From the NCBI GenBank assembly GCA_903847975.1, contig CAINFC010000072.1:1-32737 (forward strand): 32,737 nt of DNA, read 5' to 3'. The DNA is from an uncultured Acidobacteriota bacterium. Lineage in GTDB: Bacteria > Acidobacteriota > UBA6911 > CAINFC01. The notes under the pieces were generated by a model that was not told where the DNA came from, searched no databases, and worked only from the letters and a program-made list of their open reading frames with translations. This document shows positions 7,722 to 16,965 of this stretch, piece by piece (position 1 is the stretch's first letter; the number at the start of each line of letters is the position of its first letter). A program made the translations under genes and the position numbers.

Positions 7722-7765
7722 AAAAAGGGCCGGAACGGAACCGCAGCGAGGAATGCGGCCGGCCC
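7722..7765 (-). terminator. Rho-independent terminator for the serS-deaminase operon
   Basis: Read on the minus strand: GGGCCGG, then CCGC, a 10-base loop, GCGG, a 7-base bulge, CCGGCCC and TTTTTG. The outer stem is 7727-7733 with 7759-7765, the inner stem 7741-7744 with 7755-7758. It lies about 80 bases past the deaminase stop. The asymmetric bulge lowers confidence. Confidence 0.5.
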
Positions 7766-7843
7766 AGTGTCTCCAAAGAGTTCCAAGAATACAAAGGTTG
7801 CGACTCCCCGGGCCCCGCAGTTTGCATCCCGATACGTCCCCTC

Positions 7844-8875
7844 TTATCCCGGGCCGACCCCGGTCATCGACAGAAGTGCTGACTTCTGGTCCGGGGGAAG
7901 GAAGGCGGCCTCCGCCGAGCGCCGCATGATTTTTTGGACAGCCGGAAGGTCGAGCGAAAGCAGGTCGGCAGCCAGGGCGATTTCACGGCCCAGGGAAGTA
8001 CCGAAAATTCCCGGGTCGTCGGTGTTCAGGGAGAAGGGGACCCCCGCCTGGTAAAAACGATGAACGGGATGGCTCGGCAGGTCCGTCCAGACCCCGGTTC
8101 TGAGGTTGCTGGTCAGGCAGACATCCACCAGGATTCCCTTTTGCTTCAGCTCCTCGAGCAGGGCGGGATCGGCGGCAGCTCCCAGCCCATGGCCGATCCG
8201 CCTCGGATGCAGGTATTGCAGCGCCTCGCGCACATTCTCCGGACCGCCGGTTTCGCCGGCATGCACCGCCGCCAGGAGCTGCCGGCCGCTCGCCCAGTCG
8301 AAAATATCCTCGAAATCCCGGGCCGGCACGGAGTCTTCCTGGCCTCCCAGGCCGATGCCCGCCACGCCCCAGCAACGGCACTCCTCCGCCAGGGCTGCCG
8401 TATCTTCCATGGCTTTTCTTCCCCACTGGCGCACGCTGTCAAAAAGAAACCGGCAGACCAGCCCGGACCTTTTTTCCGCGGCCAGGGCTGCGGCATGAAT
8501 GGCGGGCATGGCCTCCCGGACGCTCCATCCCAGGGTCGGATAAATCACGGGGGAAAGGAAAATTTCGGCGTAGATCACCTTTTGCCGGATGAGCTCCGCA
8601 AAGAGATTTTCGGCAACCAGGACCAGGTCTTCCGGGCTGCGCAGGACCTGGCATACGCGGCGAAAGCAGTCCAGGAAGCCCGGAAAATCCCGGAAACGGT
8701 AAAAGTTTTCCGCACTGCCGGAAGGGCCCAAGGGCAAATCCACACGGTTTTTCCGGGCCAGCGTCTCCAGGAGGTCCGGGCCGACGGACCCCTCGAGATG
8801 GAGGTGGAGCTCGATTTTGGGCAGAGTCCGGATCCAGGTCCGGACCGGCTGATCTTCTAAGCTTCCGGGTACCAC
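7844..8875 (-). CDS. add: Adenosine deaminase family protein (adenosine or related 6-aminopurine nucleoside deaminase)
   Basis: 343 aa, a usual length. Zinc and catalytic residues of the family are all visible: [11 protein letters not shown] (H24, H26), VHAGE (H205, E208), RIGHG (H229) and SLNTDDP (D286, D287). SNLRTG matches the conserved purine-pocket region. It removes the 6-amino group of adenosine or an adenine-like nucleoside, in the cytoplasm, for purine salvage. The same fold includes adenine deaminase and 6-aminodeoxyfutalosine deaminase of menaquinone synthesis; no futalosine genes are nearby, so I cannot choose. The start is GTG at 8875, overlapping the end of serS by 19 bases, with only weak GCGGAAAA upstream, which points to translational coupling. 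Confidence 0.87.
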   Translation of the reverse strand: MVPGSLEDQPVRTWIRTLPKIELHLHLEGSVGPDLLETLARKNRVDLPLGPSGSAENFYRFRDFPGFLDCFRRVCQVLRSPEDLVLVAENLFAELIRQKVIYAEIFLSPVIYPTLGWSVREAMPAIHAAALAAEKRSGLVCRFLFDSVRQWGRKAMEDTAALAEECRCWGVAGIGLGGQEDSVPARDFEDIFDWASGRQLLAAVHAGETGGPENVREALQYLHPRRIGHGLGAAADPALLEELKQKGILVDVCLTSNLRTGVWTDLPSHPVHRFYQAGVPFSLNTDDPGIFGTSLGREIALAADLLSLDLPAVQKIMRRSAEAAFLPPDQKSALLSMTGVGPG

Positions 8876-10152
8876 TTTTCCGCTTTGATTTCCTTCATTC
8901 CATGCATGTAGGGCTGCAGCGCGTCCGGTATGCGCACCGAACCGTCTTCCTGCTGGTAATTTTCAACGATGGCCACCCAGGTGCGGCCGATCGCCAGGCC
9001 GGAGCCGTTCAGGGTGTGGGCCAGGCGCGGTTTTTCCTTGGCTTTGGGCCGGAAGCGTATGTTGGCCCGCCGGGCCTGGAAATCCTCGAAGTTGCTGCAG
9101 GAGGAAATTTCCCGGTAGCGGCTCTGACCCGGAAGCCAGACTTCGAGATCGTATGTCTTGGCGGAGGAAAAGCCCATATCGCCGGTACAGAGGGTCACCC
9201 GGCGGTAGGGAAGCTCCAGGCGCTGCAGCACCTGCTCGGCATGGCCCGTCAGGATTTCCAGCTGGTTGTAGGAATCCTCCGGGTGGGAAAAGCGCACCAG
9301 TTCCACTTTGTTGAACTGGTGCTGGCGGATGAGCCCGCGGGTGTCTTTGCCATAGGAGCCGGCTTCGCTGCGGAAGCAGGGCGTGTAGGCCACGAAGGCA
9401 ATCGGCAGCTCTTCGGCGTCGAGGATCTCCTCCCGGAAAATGTTGGTGACCGGCACCTCGGCGGTGGGAATCAGATAGTAATCGAATCCCTCCAGCTTGA
9501 ACAGATCTCCGGCGAACTTGGGCAGGTTGCCGGTGCCGTAAAGGCTGGCGGAGTTCACCATGAAGGGGGGAAGGATCTCGCGGTATCCGTGCTCGCGGGT
9601 GTGCAGGTCCAGCATGAACTGGATCAGGGCGCGCTCCAGCAGCGCCCCCGCGCCGGCGTAAACGACGAAGCGGGCCCCGGTGATTTTTCCAGCCCGGCCG
9701 GTGTCCAGGATGCCCAGCTTCTGGCCGAGCTCGACGTGCTCCCTGGGCGGGAAAGCAAAAGCTCTCGGCTGACCCCAGGAGTGGACCACGCCGTTGGCGT
9801 TTTCGTCCGATCCCACCGGCACGCTCTCATGGGGCAGATTGGGGATATAGGCCAGAAGTCCGTTCAGCTTCTCTTCGACTTCGGCCAGCTGCTGCTCCCG
9901 CGCCTTGATTTCCTCCCCCAGCTTGCGAACCGCTTCCTGCTCCGCGGAGGTGTCGGCCCCCTCTTTTTTCCGGCGGCCGATGGCCTGCGAGGCCGCATTG
10001 CGCTCCCCGCGAAGGCGGTCCACTTCGGCGACCGTTTCGCGCCGGGCTCGGTCCAGCTCCGAGAATTCGTTCAGGTCATATCCCGGTCCCCGGGTGGCCA
10101 GTCTCTCGCGGACCAGCGTTAGGTTGTTGCGAACATATCCAAGATCCAGCAT
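8857..10152 (-). CDS. serS: Seryl-tRNA synthetase
   Basis: 431 aa from ATG 10152. A TTG at 10173 is in frame, but ATG 10152 has GAGG 6 bases upstream and gives the standard N-terminus [10 protein letters not shown]. The N-terminal tRNA-binding coiled coil spans about residues 20-105. The class II core shows motif 2 ([24 protein letters not shown]) and motif 3 ([19 protein letters not shown]), with the serine pocket TAEVP. It charges tRNA-Ser (and tRNA-Sec where present) with serine in the cytoplasm. It is the first gene of a two-gene minus-strand operon with the deaminase. A palindromic repeat element lies just 45 bp upstream of its start, so its promoter is close to or within that element's end. 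Confidence 0.97.
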   Translation of the reverse strand: MLDLGYVRNNLTLVRERLATRGPGYDLNEFSELDRARRETVAEVDRLRGERNAASQAIGRRKKEGADTSAEQEAVRKLGEEIKAREQQLAEVEEKLNGLLAYIPNLPHESVPVGSDENANGVVHSWGQPRAFAFPPREHVELGQKLGILDTGRAGKITGARFVVYAGAGALLERALIQFMLDLHTREHGYREILPPFMVNSASLYGTGNLPKFAGDLFKLEGFDYYLIPTAEVPVTNIFREEILDAEELPIAFVAYTPCFRSEAGSYGKDTRGLIRQHQFNKVELVRFSHPEDSYNQLEILTGHAEQVLQRLELPYRRVTLCTGDMGFSSAKTYDLEVWLPGQSRYREISSCSNFEDFQARRANIRFRPKAKEKPRLAHTLNGSGLAIGRTWVAIVENYQQEDGSVRIPDALQPYMHGMKEIKAEKWYPEA

Positions 10153-10196
10153 GCCGTACCTCGATTCTTCCAAAAAGAATAATCCGTAATAGAACG

Positions 10197-10473
10197 TGGC
10201 TTCGCAAAAAGTCGAGTTCCCGCGAAAGCCCTAATAGTTGGCTTCGGAACACAGCCCGGGGTTGGCGCGCTTCGCGCCTACCCCGGGTAGAGATGTACGG
10301 AGACGACAACCCTGAAAGGGTTGCGCAAAATCCAGCCATACCAGGTGTTTGCGCAGCCCCTACAGGGCTGGTTTTGAAAATAACCGCCTACCCGGGGTCG
10401 CGCCTTTGCGGCGCAACCCCGGGCTGTGTTCCGGAACCCCTTTGGGGTTCCTGCTATTTTTTGCGAAGCCATC
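10197..10473. mobile_element. Palindromic MITE-like repeat with terminal inverted repeats and flanking direct repeats
   Basis: A 277-bp non-coding element between serS and galU. Its ends are perfect 14-bp inverted repeats, TGGCTTCGCAAAAA (10197-10210) and TTTTTGCGAAGCCA (10458-10471). It is flanked by a direct repeat ATAGAACGT (10189-10197 and 10474-10482), as expected of target-site duplication. The interior is two head-to-head, partly diverged copies of a hairpin-rich unit with CAGCCCGGGGTT, TACCCCGGGT and AACCCCAAAGGGGTT motifs. The right unit (10355-10451) closely matches the reverse complement of 32523-32620. There is no transposase, so movement would be in trans. Short ORFs inside are artefacts of the palindromes. 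Confidence 0.7.
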
Positions 10474-10566
10474 ATAGAACGTTCTCCTGCATTTTAGCCC
10501 TCCCGCCGCGCCAAATCAATCAGGATAAGGATGAGCGGAAAGAGAAACGAGAGGCGGGCGGATTTC

Positions 10567-10595
10567 TTGGCGGAGCCGGGCCTTTGCGTTAGAAT
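10567..10595 (+). promoter_or_regulatory. Candidate sigma70 promoter of galU-purD-mtaB
   Basis: TTGGCG (10567-10572), a 17 bp spacer and TAGAAT (10590-10595; 5 of 6) lie about 60 bases before the galU start, outside the repeat element. Confidence 0.5.
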
Positions 10596-10655
10596 CATTC
10601 GCATCGCAGGGAAGAGCTCGCATTTATACAGGGAACGGGAAAAAGGAGAAATGAC

Positions 10656-11549
10656 GTGACGCAGGAAAAGCAAAAGGTTCGAAAAGCGGTTTTTCCGGCC
10701 GCCGGACTGGGGACGCGGTTCCTTCCGGCCACCAAGGCGCAGCCCAAGGAGATGCTGCCGGTGGTGGACAAGCCGATCATTCAGTATGCCATGGAGGAAG
10801 CCCTGCAGTCCGGGGTGGAAACCATGATCATTGTCACCGGCCGCGGGAAAGTGGCCATCGAGGATCATTTCGATGTTTCCTTCGAACTGGAGCAGCTCCT
10901 TCGGGATCGGGGCAAGACGGAGCTGCTGCGGCAGGTCCGGTCGCTCACCGAGAGGGTGCAGGTGGCTTACGTGCGCCAGAAGGAGGCCCTGGGCCTGGGG
11001 CACGCCATCTATACCGCCCGCCCGCTCATCGAAAACGAACCCTTTGCGGTGCTTTTGAGCGACGACCTGATGCAGACCGAGCGGCCCTGCATCGGCCAGC
11101 TGATCGACGTCTATGACACCTACCAGAGCTCCGTGGTAGCCATCCAGCAGGTGCCGCACGAAGATACTTCGCGCTACGGGATCATCCGGGCGGAGCGCGT
11201 GGTCGATGACCGGTTTCCCGGCGAGCTCTACCGCATCCTGGACATGGTGGAAAAGCCGGCGGTCGACAAGGCTCCATCCGATCTGGCGATTCTGGGCCGG
11301 TACGTTCTGACCCCGCAGATCTGGGATAAAATCGGGAAGACCACGCCCGGCTCTATCGGCGAGATTCAGATCACCGATGCCATGCGGGCCCTGCTGGCCG
11401 AACAGCCGATATACGGCTACCGGTTCGAGGGGAAGCGCCACGACGCCGGGGAAAAGCTCGGCTACCTGAAGGCCACCGTCGAAATGGGCCTCAGCCACCC
11501 GGAAGTGGGAGCCGCATTCCGGGAGTACCTGAAGTCGCAGCAATTTTAA
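10656..11549 (+). CDS. galU: UTP--glucose-1-phosphate uridylyltransferase
   Basis: 297 aa, typical of bacterial GalU. The nucleotide-binding loop AAGLGTRFLPATKAQPKE (about 15-32) with catalytic Arg and Lys, the MLPVVDKPIIQYAMEEA segment and VEKP (about 203-206) identify it. It makes UDP-glucose from UTP and glucose-1-phosphate for cell-surface polysaccharide and glycolipid synthesis. The start is GTG at 10656 with AGGAG 7 bases upstream; a nearby ATG at 10651 meets a stop after two codons. It is the first gene of galU-purD-mtaB, 12 bp before purD. It could supply sugar donors for the surface glycosylation genes elsewhere in the window, but that is inference. Confidence 0.95.
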   Translation: MTQEKQKVRKAVFPAAGLGTRFLPATKAQPKEMLPVVDKPIIQYAMEEALQSGVETMIIVTGRGKVAIEDHFDVSFELEQLLRDRGKTELLRQVRSLTERVQVAYVRQKEALGLGHAIYTARPLIENEPFAVLLSDDLMQTERPCIGQLIDVYDTYQSSVVAIQQVPHEDTSRYGIIRAERVVDDRFPGELYRILDMVEKPAVDKAPSDLAILGRYVLTPQIWDKIGKTTPGSIGEIQITDAMRALLAEQPIYGYRFEGKRHDAGEKLGYLKATVEMGLSHPEVGAAFREYLKSQQF

Positions 11550-11561
11550 GGGAAATACCAT

Positions 11562-12866
11562 ATGAAAATCCTGGTGATCGGCTCCGGAGGGCGGGAACAC
11601 GCCCTGCTTTGGGCTATGTCGCAATCCGACAAGGATTCGACCGCCGCCGATGCCCCCGCGCTCTACTGCCATCCCGGCAGCGCGGCAACCTCTCTCCTCA
11701 CCCTCCCTTCCGGCCTGGAGAAAAGGGCATCGTGGGAAGAGCTCGCCGGCTTCGCGGCCCGTCAAAAAATAGACCTGACCGTCTGCGGCCCCGAAGCTCC
11801 CCTGGCCGATGGGGTGGCCGACCTGTTCCGGCAGCGCGGACTGGCATTTCTGGGGCCCGGGCAGGCCGCCGCCCAGCTGGAGTCGAGCAAGGTTTTCGCC
11901 AAGGAGTTCATGGCGCGCCACGGGATTCCCACCGCCCGGTTTGAGGTATTTGATGACTTCGCCGGTGCGGAGCGGTTCCTGGCAAAACCCCCTTTCGGCT
12001 ACCCCCTGGTGGTCAAGGCGGACGGCCTGGCCGCGGGAAAAGGGGTCGCCGTTTGCCCGGACCGCCCGACGGCCCGGGAGTTCCTGGAAAAGGTCATGGG
12101 GCAGCGGATCTTCGGAGAGTCCGGCGGCCGGGTGGTAATCGAAGAGTGCCTGCAGGGGGAGGAGCTGAGCTGCATTGCGCTCTGCGACGGGCTGGACTTC
12201 CTGTGCCTGCCGCCGGCGCAGGATCACAAGCGGCTGCGGGACGGCGACCTGGGCCCGAACACCGGCGGCATGGGAGCCTATTCCTGGGACGGTATTTTCC
12301 CGGGAGAGCTGCTGCGGGAGGTGGAAAGCCGCATTCTCCTTCCGACCCTGTCCGGCATGGCCGAAGAAGGGAATCGCTACAACGGGTTTCTTTATGCCGG
12401 AATCATGGTTACCGCCGGCGGCCCGATGGTCCTGGAATATAACGTGAGGCTGGGGGATCCGGAAACCCAGCCGATCCTGATGCGGCTGCGCGGCTCCCCG
12501 GTGGAGGCCCTGGCCCGGGCGGCGGGCGGCGGCCTGCGCGGCGCCCGGCTCGACTGGCGCCCGGATCCGGCGGTCTGCGTGGTGGCGGCGGCGGAAGGGT
12601 ATCCGGAGCAGCCGGCGAAGGGGGATCGGATCACCGGGCTCGAGGAAGCAGGGGAATTCGCGGACGTGCAGGTGTTTCACTCCGGAACCGGCCGCGGGCC
12701 GCGCGGCTGGGAGACCGCGGGCGGCAGAGTTCTGGGCGTAACCGCCCGGGGCGGTTCGCTGCGCCTGGCCAGCCGTCAGGCCTACCAGGCCCTGGAGCGC
12801 ATCCGCTTTCGAGGGATGCACTTCCGGCGGGATATCGCCGCGCGCGGCCTGGCGCGGGAAGCCTAG
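11562..12866 (+). CDS. purD: Phosphoribosylamine--glycine ligase (GARS)
   Basis: 434 aa, standard length. ATP-grasp enzyme of step 2 of purine synthesis: 5-phosphoribosylamine + glycine + ATP gives GAR. Motifs are VIGSGGREHALLWA at the N-terminus, GPEAPLADGVADLFR, VVKADGLAAGKGV (ATP loop), GPNTGGMGAYS and NVRLGDPETQPIL (Mg and ATP site). AAGGG lies 9 bases before ATG 11562. It sits between galU and mtaB with gaps of 12 and 2 bases, so is clearly co-transcribed; no other pur genes are in the window. No purine riboswitch is seen upstream. Confidence 0.96.
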   Translation: MKILVIGSGGREHALLWAMSQSDKDSTAADAPALYCHPGSAATSLLTLPSGLEKRASWEELAGFAARQKIDLTVCGPEAPLADGVADLFRQRGLAFLGPGQAAAQLESSKVFAKEFMARHGIPTARFEVFDDFAGAERFLAKPPFGYPLVVKADGLAAGKGVAVCPDRPTAREFLEKVMGQRIFGESGGRVVIEECLQGEELSCIALCDGLDFLCLPPAQDHKRLRDGDLGPNTGGMGAYSWDGIFPGELLREVESRILLPTLSGMAEEGNRYNGFLYAGIMVTAGGPMVLEYNVRLGDPETQPILMRLRGSPVEALARAAGGGLRGARLDWRPDPAVCVVAAAEGYPEQPAKGDRITGLEEAGEFADVQVFHSGTGRGPRGWETAGGRVLGVTARGGSLRLASRQAYQALERIRFRGMHFRRDIAARGLAREA

Positions 12867-12868
12867 GC

Positions 12869-14182
12869 ATGGTGCCGCCCTGCCACGGACCGCAGCCCGG
12901 GACCTACCATATCGTAACGCTCGGATGCCGCACCAACCAGGCGGACAGCGGAGCGCTGCAGCGGCTGCTGCTCGAAGCCGGCTACCGGCCGGCCGGTGCC
13001 GAGGAGGCCGGGCTGATCATACTCAATACCTGCACGGTGACGCACCGCGCCGACCAGGATAGCCGGCGCCTGGCACGGCAGCTGGCCCGGCGCAATCCCG
13101 GGGCGCGGCTGATTGTCACCGGATGCTATGCGGAGAGGGAGCCGGAGCTCCTGGCCCGGATCCAGGGCGTCAGCCAGGTTGCCACCCATGAAGAGCTGTT
13201 TCATTCCCCCGGCTTCGGGAAGGCCGCCGAGGGCGGCTCCGATCCGGAGGCTGACTTCCCGCCGGCCGGGCCGGACCGCGATCATACCCGGCCTTTCCTG
13301 AAAATCCAGGACGGTTGCGATTCCTGCTGCTCCTACTGCATTGTTCCGTCGGTCCGTGGGGCGGCGCGCAGCGTGCCGCCGGATATCGTTCTGGAGCAGG
13401 TTGCCCGGCTGATCCGGGAAGGATTCCAGGAAATTGTCCTGACCGGCATTCACCTCGGCAGCTACGGCAGGAAGCTGCCGGTACGGTGTTCGCTGCCGGT
13501 ACTGATCCGCCGGGCGCTCGAGCTTCCCGGGCTGGGCCGGCTGCGTCTCAGCGGAATCGAACCCATGGAATTCAGCGAGGAACTCATCGCCCTGGCGGGG
13601 CAATCGCCCCGGCTGGCCCCGCACTTTCACCTGCCCCTGCAGAGCGGCTCCGCGGAGGTTCTGCGGCGGATGAGGCGCCCCTACACGCCGCACGAATACC
13701 TGCAGACGGTTGAGGCCATCCGCCGGACGGTTCCCGATGCCGGCATCGGGGCCGATATCCTCACCGGCTTTCCGGGCGAGACCGAGGCGCAGCACGAGGA
13801 ATCGATCGGCCTGGTGCGGGAGGCCCCGATCGACTTCCTGCATGTCTTTTCCTATTCTAGGCGGCCCGGAACTCCTGCGGCCCGGTACGAGCCCCTGCCC
13901 TATGACACCGTTCGCCGCCGCAGCCGGGAGTTCCATCAGCTGGCGGAGGAAAAGCGGCAGCAGTTCGGAATGCGGTTTCTGGGCCGGTCGCTACGGGCGC
14001 TGGCCCTTTCGCCGCCCGGCGAAGGCTCCGGGACGGAAGTCCTGACCGGGAACTACCTGACGGTCCGGATCCCGGATGTCTCTCTGCCGGCCAACGGCTG
14101 GGTGGAGGTGGAGATCGAGGAAATCCGGGCCGGGGAGATCCGGGGCCGGGCCGTCGAGGTCAGTCCTCCACCCAGGTCATGA
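12869..14182 (+). CDS. mtaB: tRNA t6A37 methylthiotransferase (MiaB-like radical SAM enzyme)
   Basis: 437 aa. The N-terminal UPF0004 domain has its three cluster-binding Cys, TLGCRTNQ (C20), NTCTV (C55) and TGCYAE (C86). The radical-SAM motif is [12 protein letters not shown] (C150, C154, C157), with an extra Cys at 153. Other family marks are [15 protein letters not shown] and [15 protein letters not shown]-like tail follows (about 370-430). MtaB converts t6A to ms2t6A at position 37 of ANN-decoding tRNAs; the NQADSGAL version of the N-terminus and the overall layout favour MtaB over MiaB or RimO. It starts 2 bases after the purD stop. Its last 23 bases overlap the end of the convergent tdh gene. 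Confidence 0.88.
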   Translation: MVPPCHGPQPGTYHIVTLGCRTNQADSGALQRLLLEAGYRPAGAEEAGLIILNTCTVTHRADQDSRRLARQLARRNPGARLIVTGCYAEREPELLARIQGVSQVATHEELFHSPGFGKAAEGGSDPEADFPPAGPDRDHTRPFLKIQDGCDSCCSYCIVPSVRGAARSVPPDIVLEQVARLIREGFQEIVLTGIHLGSYGRKLPVRCSLPVLIRRALELPGLGRLRLSGIEPMEFSEELIALAGQSPRLAPHFHLPLQSGSAEVLRRMRRPYTPHEYLQTVEAIRRTVPDAGIGADILTGFPGETEAQHEESIGLVREAPIDFLHVFSYSRRPGTPAARYEPLPYDTVRRRSREFHQLAEEKRQQFGMRFLGRSLRALALSPPGEGSGTEVLTGNYLTVRIPDVSLPANGWVEVEIEEIRAGEIRGRAVEVSPPPRS

Positions 14183-15200
14183 CCACTTTGCCCGAGTTCC
14201 CGGAGCGCATGGCGGCGAAGGCCTCTTCGTAGTCCGCGTAGGGAAAGCGGTGGGTTATGATCGGGGATATGTCCAGGCCGCTCTGGATCATCACCGTCAT
14301 CTTGTACCAGGTTTCGTACATTTCCCGGCCGTAGATTCCCTTGATGGTCAGGGAGTTGAAAACCACCAGGTTCCAGTCGATGACGGTATGGGCCTCGGGA
14401 ATGCCCAGCATGGCAATCCGGCCGCCATGAGCCATGTTCTCCAGCATGGTCCGCAGAGCGGAAGCGTTGCCGGACATTTCCAGACCGACGTCGAATCCCT
14501 CCTTCATGCCCAGGCGCGCCTGGGCATCCCGGACGCTTTCGGTGCGCACGTCCAGGGCCAGGGTGGCTCCCATGCGGCGCGCCAGTTCCAGCCGGCGCGG
14601 GTTGATGTCGGTGACCACCACATAGCGAGCCCCGGCATGCTTGGCCACGGCGGTGGCCATGCAGCCGATCGGGCCGGCCCCGGTGATCAGCACATCTTCC
14701 CCCAGGACGTCGAAGGACAATGCCGTATGAACCGCATTGCCCAGGGGATCGAAGCAGGCCAGGATCTCCATGGGGATATGCGGATCGGCGTACCACACGT
14801 TGCTCATGGGAATGCACAGGTATTCGGCGAAAGCCCCGTTGCGGTTGACTCCTACTCCGCTGGTGTGCGGGCAAAGGTGGCGCCGTCCGGCCAGGCAGTT
14901 GCGGCACAGGCCGCAAACCAGGTGCCCCTCGCCGCTGACCAGATCTCCGATTTTGAAGCCGGTGACATTGCTTCCGGTGGCGGCAACGCGGCCGACGAAT
15001 TCGTGGCCGATGATCATCGGCGCCGGAATGGTTTTTTGCGCCCAGGCATCCCAGTTATAAATATGAATATCCGTCCCGCAGATGGCCGTTTTATGGATGC
15101 GAATCAGAACATCGTTGATTCCCACGGCGGGAACCGGCACATCCTGCAGCCACAGGCCGGGCTCGGACTTTTGTTTCACCAGCGCTTTCATCGTTTCCAT
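14160..15200 (-). CDS. tdh: L-threonine 3-dehydrogenase
   Basis: 346 aa medium-chain zinc dehydrogenase. Catalytic zinc ligands C41 ([12 protein letters not shown]) and H66-E67 (GHEFVG), the four structural-zinc Cys (C95, C98, C101, C109) and the NAD loop [18 protein letters not shown] are all present. The [11 protein letters not shown] and [16 protein letters not shown] segments are typical of Tdh rather than other alcohol dehydrogenases. It oxidises L-threonine to 2-amino-3-ketobutyrate. The usual partner kbl is not adjacent. The start ATG 15200 has AAGGG 10 bases upstream; an alternative ATG lies three codons in. It diverges from a Gfo/Idh/MocA gene and overlaps mtaB tail-to-tail by 23 bases. 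Confidence 0.93.
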   Translation of the reverse strand: METMKALVKQKSEPGLWLQDVPVPAVGINDVLIRIHKTAICGTDIHIYNWDAWAQKTIPAPMIIGHEFVGRVAATGSNVTGFKIGDLVSGEGHLVCGLCRNCLAGRRHLCPHTSGVGVNRNGAFAEYLCIPMSNVWYADPHIPMEILACFDPLGNAVHTALSFDVLGEDVLITGAGPIGCMATAVAKHAGARYVVVTDINPRRLELARRMGATLALDVRTESVRDAQARLGMKEGFDVGLEMSGNASALRTMLENMAHGGRIAMLGIPEAHTVIDWNLVVFNSLTIKGIYGREMYETWYKMTVMIQSGLDISPIITHRFPYADYEEAFAAMRSGNSGKVVMTWVED

Positions 15201-15261
15201 GGCGTTACCCTTTCGGTTTCAGTTGTTTCATACTATATTTACCGGAAACAAGGAGGAGTCC

Positions 15262-16290
15262 ATGGCATTTTATATTGGAATCGTCGGAACCGGCAATATC
15301 AGCCGGACCCACCTGCGCGCCGCCGCGGAACTGGAGGATGTGAAAACAGCGGCCATTTATGGTCCGCGCACCGAGGAGGCCGAGGAGCTGGCCCGGGAAT
15401 TCGGGGCCACCGCCTATGCCGACTGGAATTCGTTTTTGGACCACCGCCCCATGGACTTTGTGGCTCTCGGCAGCCCGTCGGGTCTTCACGCCCGGCAGGG
15501 GATCGATGCCGCCGGCCGCGGCCTGCATGTGCTCACCGAAAAGCCGATCGATATTACCGTGGAGCGTGCCGGCGCTCTGGTCCAGGCCTGCCGGCAGCAG
15601 GACAGGAAACTGGGAGTCTTTTTTCAGGACCGGGTAAAGACCGACACCCTCCGGCTGCGGAGCTGGATTCAAAAAGGGCTGCTGGGGAATATCTCCCTGG
15701 TGTCGGCGCAGGTCCGCTGGTACCGGCCTCCGGAGTACTATGCCCAGTCCGACTGGAGAGGCACGGTGGCCATGGACGGGGGCGGGGCCCTGATGAATCA
15801 GGGAGTTCACACCGTGGACCTGATGCTGTGGCTGCTGGGCCCGGTGCGCCGGGTCATGGCGCTGACCGCCACGCAGCTGCACCGGATCGAAGTGGAGGAT
15901 ACCGTGGCTGCGCTTCTGGAATTCGAGAGCGGTGCCCTGGGCACCCTGGAGGCATCGACAGCTGCCTTTCCCGGCTACCCGCGGAGGCTGGCGATCAGCG
16001 GCAGCGAGGGCACGGTGATTCTGGAGCATGACCGGCTCACCTCCGTCGACTTGCGCACTCTGCCCGAAGACGGCCGGCTGGAAGGGAAAGGAGACAGCAA
16101 CCAGAGCGCCTCCTCGGCAGTGGTTTCCGACACCAGCGGGCACCGATTGCTCCTGGAGAACTTCGTGCAGGCCATGCAGGGAAAAGCGGCCCTTTGCTGC
16201 AGCGGCCAGGAAGCGCTTTCCAGCGTGGCCCTGGTTCGGGCGGTATACGAATCGGCCCGCTCCGGAGGCTGGGTCCAGCCCGCCGGTTAG
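15262..16290 (+). CDS. Cytoplasmic Gfo/Idh/MocA-family oxidoreductase
   Basis: 342 aa from ATG 15262, set by a strong AAGGAGGAG 3-5 bases upstream; longer frames read through the promoter of tdh. The NAD(P) motif is IGIVGTGNISRTHL, the lysine motif is LTEKPIDIT, and the catalytic His helix is NQGVHTVDLMLWLLG. Unlike the other three members in this window it has no export signal, so should act in the cytoplasm on a sugar, sugar acid or inositol. The 61 bp shared with tdh contains TATATT (15234-15239) as a possible -10, with no good -35. A perfect 10-bp hairpin follows the gene. The substrate is unknown. Confidence 0.88.
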   Translation: MAFYIGIVGTGNISRTHLRAAAELEDVKTAAIYGPRTEEAEELAREFGATAYADWNSFLDHRPMDFVALGSPSGLHARQGIDAAGRGLHVLTEKPIDITVERAGALVQACRQQDRKLGVFFQDRVKTDTLRLRSWIQKGLLGNISLVSAQVRWYRPPEYYAQSDWRGTVAMDGGGALMNQGVHTVDLMLWLLGPVRRVMALTATQLHRIEVEDTVAALLEFESGALGTLEASTAAFPGYPRRLAISGSEGTVILEHDRLTSVDLRTLPEDGRLEGKGDSNQSASSAVVSDTSGHRLLLENFVQAMQGKAALCCSGQEALSSVALVRAVYESARSGGWVQPAG

Positions 16291-16312
16291 CTTTTCCTTC
16301 CGGATCTTCCGT

Positions 16313-16345
16313 TCTTCCTGTGGAAAAGAGAGAATCACAGGAAGA
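16313..16345 (+). other. 3' stem-loop after the Gfo/Idh/MocA gene
   Basis: TCTTCCTGTG (16313-16322) and CACAGGAAGA (16336-16345) form a perfect 10-bp stem with a 13-base purine-rich loop. No T-run follows, so it could stabilise a 3' end or mark a factor-dependent stop, rather than being a classical terminator. Confidence 0.45.
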
Positions 16346-16395
16346 CAAGGAAGGGCGGGGAGGAGAGCGGGAATGACTCTGGGCGCGTTCCTTCC

Positions 16396-16424
16396 TTGAC
16401 AGATTTCGCCCCAGTCTGTATATT
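16396..16424 (+). promoter_or_regulatory. Sigma70 promoter of argR-argG-argH
   Basis: Consensus TTGACA (16396-16401), an exact 17 bp spacer and TATATT (16419-16424; 5 of 6), 41 bases before the argR start. The -10 lies inside the ARG box, so a bound arginine repressor would block it. Confidence 0.75.
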
Positions 16425-16452
16425 TATTCCTTTTATTGCATAGATTTACAGG
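16415..16452. promoter_or_regulatory. Arginine-repressor operator (ARG boxes)
   Basis: TCTGTATATTTATTCCTT (16415-16432) matches the 18-bp ARG box pattern (wnTGAATwwwwATTCAnw) at 16 of 18 positions. A weaker second box (16435-16452; about 13 of 18) follows after 2 bases, close to the paired-box layout of known ArgR operators. It overlaps the -10 of the argR promoter, implying arginine-dependent autoregulation of the whole operon. Confidence 0.7.
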
Positions 16453-16465
16453 TGCGGGCTAGGGC

Positions 16466-16909
16466 ATGGTTCCAAAGAAACTGAGGCAGGGAAAGATCCT
16501 GGAGGTGATCCGCAAGGGTGCGGTGCACAACCAGCAGGAGCTGCTGGTTCATCTGCGGCGGGCCGGAATCCACGTCACCCAGGCGACCCTTTCCCGGGAT
16601 ATCAAGGAACTCGGGCTGGTTAAAGGAGCCGAAGGGTATCGGGAATTCGGGCCGCGGGTCTATTTTGCCAGTGAAGAAACCCTGCGCCACCTGCTCCGGG
16701 AGTTCCTCTCCGATACGAAAGCGTCCGGAAACCTGGTAATATTGAAGACCAATCCGGGATGCGCCCAGACGGTGGCGGTCGCTCTGGATCGGGCCGGCTG
16801 GCCGGAGCTGGCCGGCACTCTGGCCGGGGACGATACGATCCTGACGGTGGTCGCCGAGGGGTACCGGTCGCAGGACATACAGCAGAAAATTCAGAGACTG
16901 ATTGGATAA
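16466..16909 (+). CDS. argR: Arginine repressor
   Basis: 147 aa, family-typical length. The N-terminal winged helix contains the recognition segment [16 protein letters not shown] (about 38-53). The C-terminal oligomerisation and arginine-binding domain ends with the GDDTILTVV motif. With arginine bound, ArgR forms a hexamer that occupies paired ARG boxes and represses arginine synthesis. It is the first gene of argR-argG-argH, and an ARG box overlaps its own promoter, so the operon is probably autoregulated. The ribosome site is modest (AGGTG or TAGGG before ATG 16466). argG starts 56 bp downstream. Confidence 0.94.
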   Translation: MVPKKLRQGKILEVIRKGAVHNQQELLVHLRRAGIHVTQATLSRDIKELGLVKGAEGYREFGPRVYFASEETLRHLLREFLSDTKASGNLVILKTNPGCAQTVAVALDRAGWPELAGTLAGDDTILTVVAEGYRSQDIQQKIQRLIG

Positions 16910-16965
16910 ATCCTTATTTATTTAACGCGTGTCGGCATAAACCGCCACGAGCAGGGAGTTTTGAA

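Noticed and set aside
10278-10475. Short open frames inside the palindromic element
   Set aside because: They arise from the palindromes; similar spurious proteins are commonly annotated from this type of repeat.
10494-12821. A 775-codon open frame on the minus strand opposite galU and purD
   Set aside because: It is the mirror of two certain genes; long antisense frames are expected in GC-rich coding DNA, and the protein has no domain-like sequence.
14076-16031. A 651-codon plus-strand frame across tdh and the start of the next oxidoreductase
   Set aside because: It is antisense to tdh, whose motifs are all intact, and then runs out of frame through the neighbouring gene.
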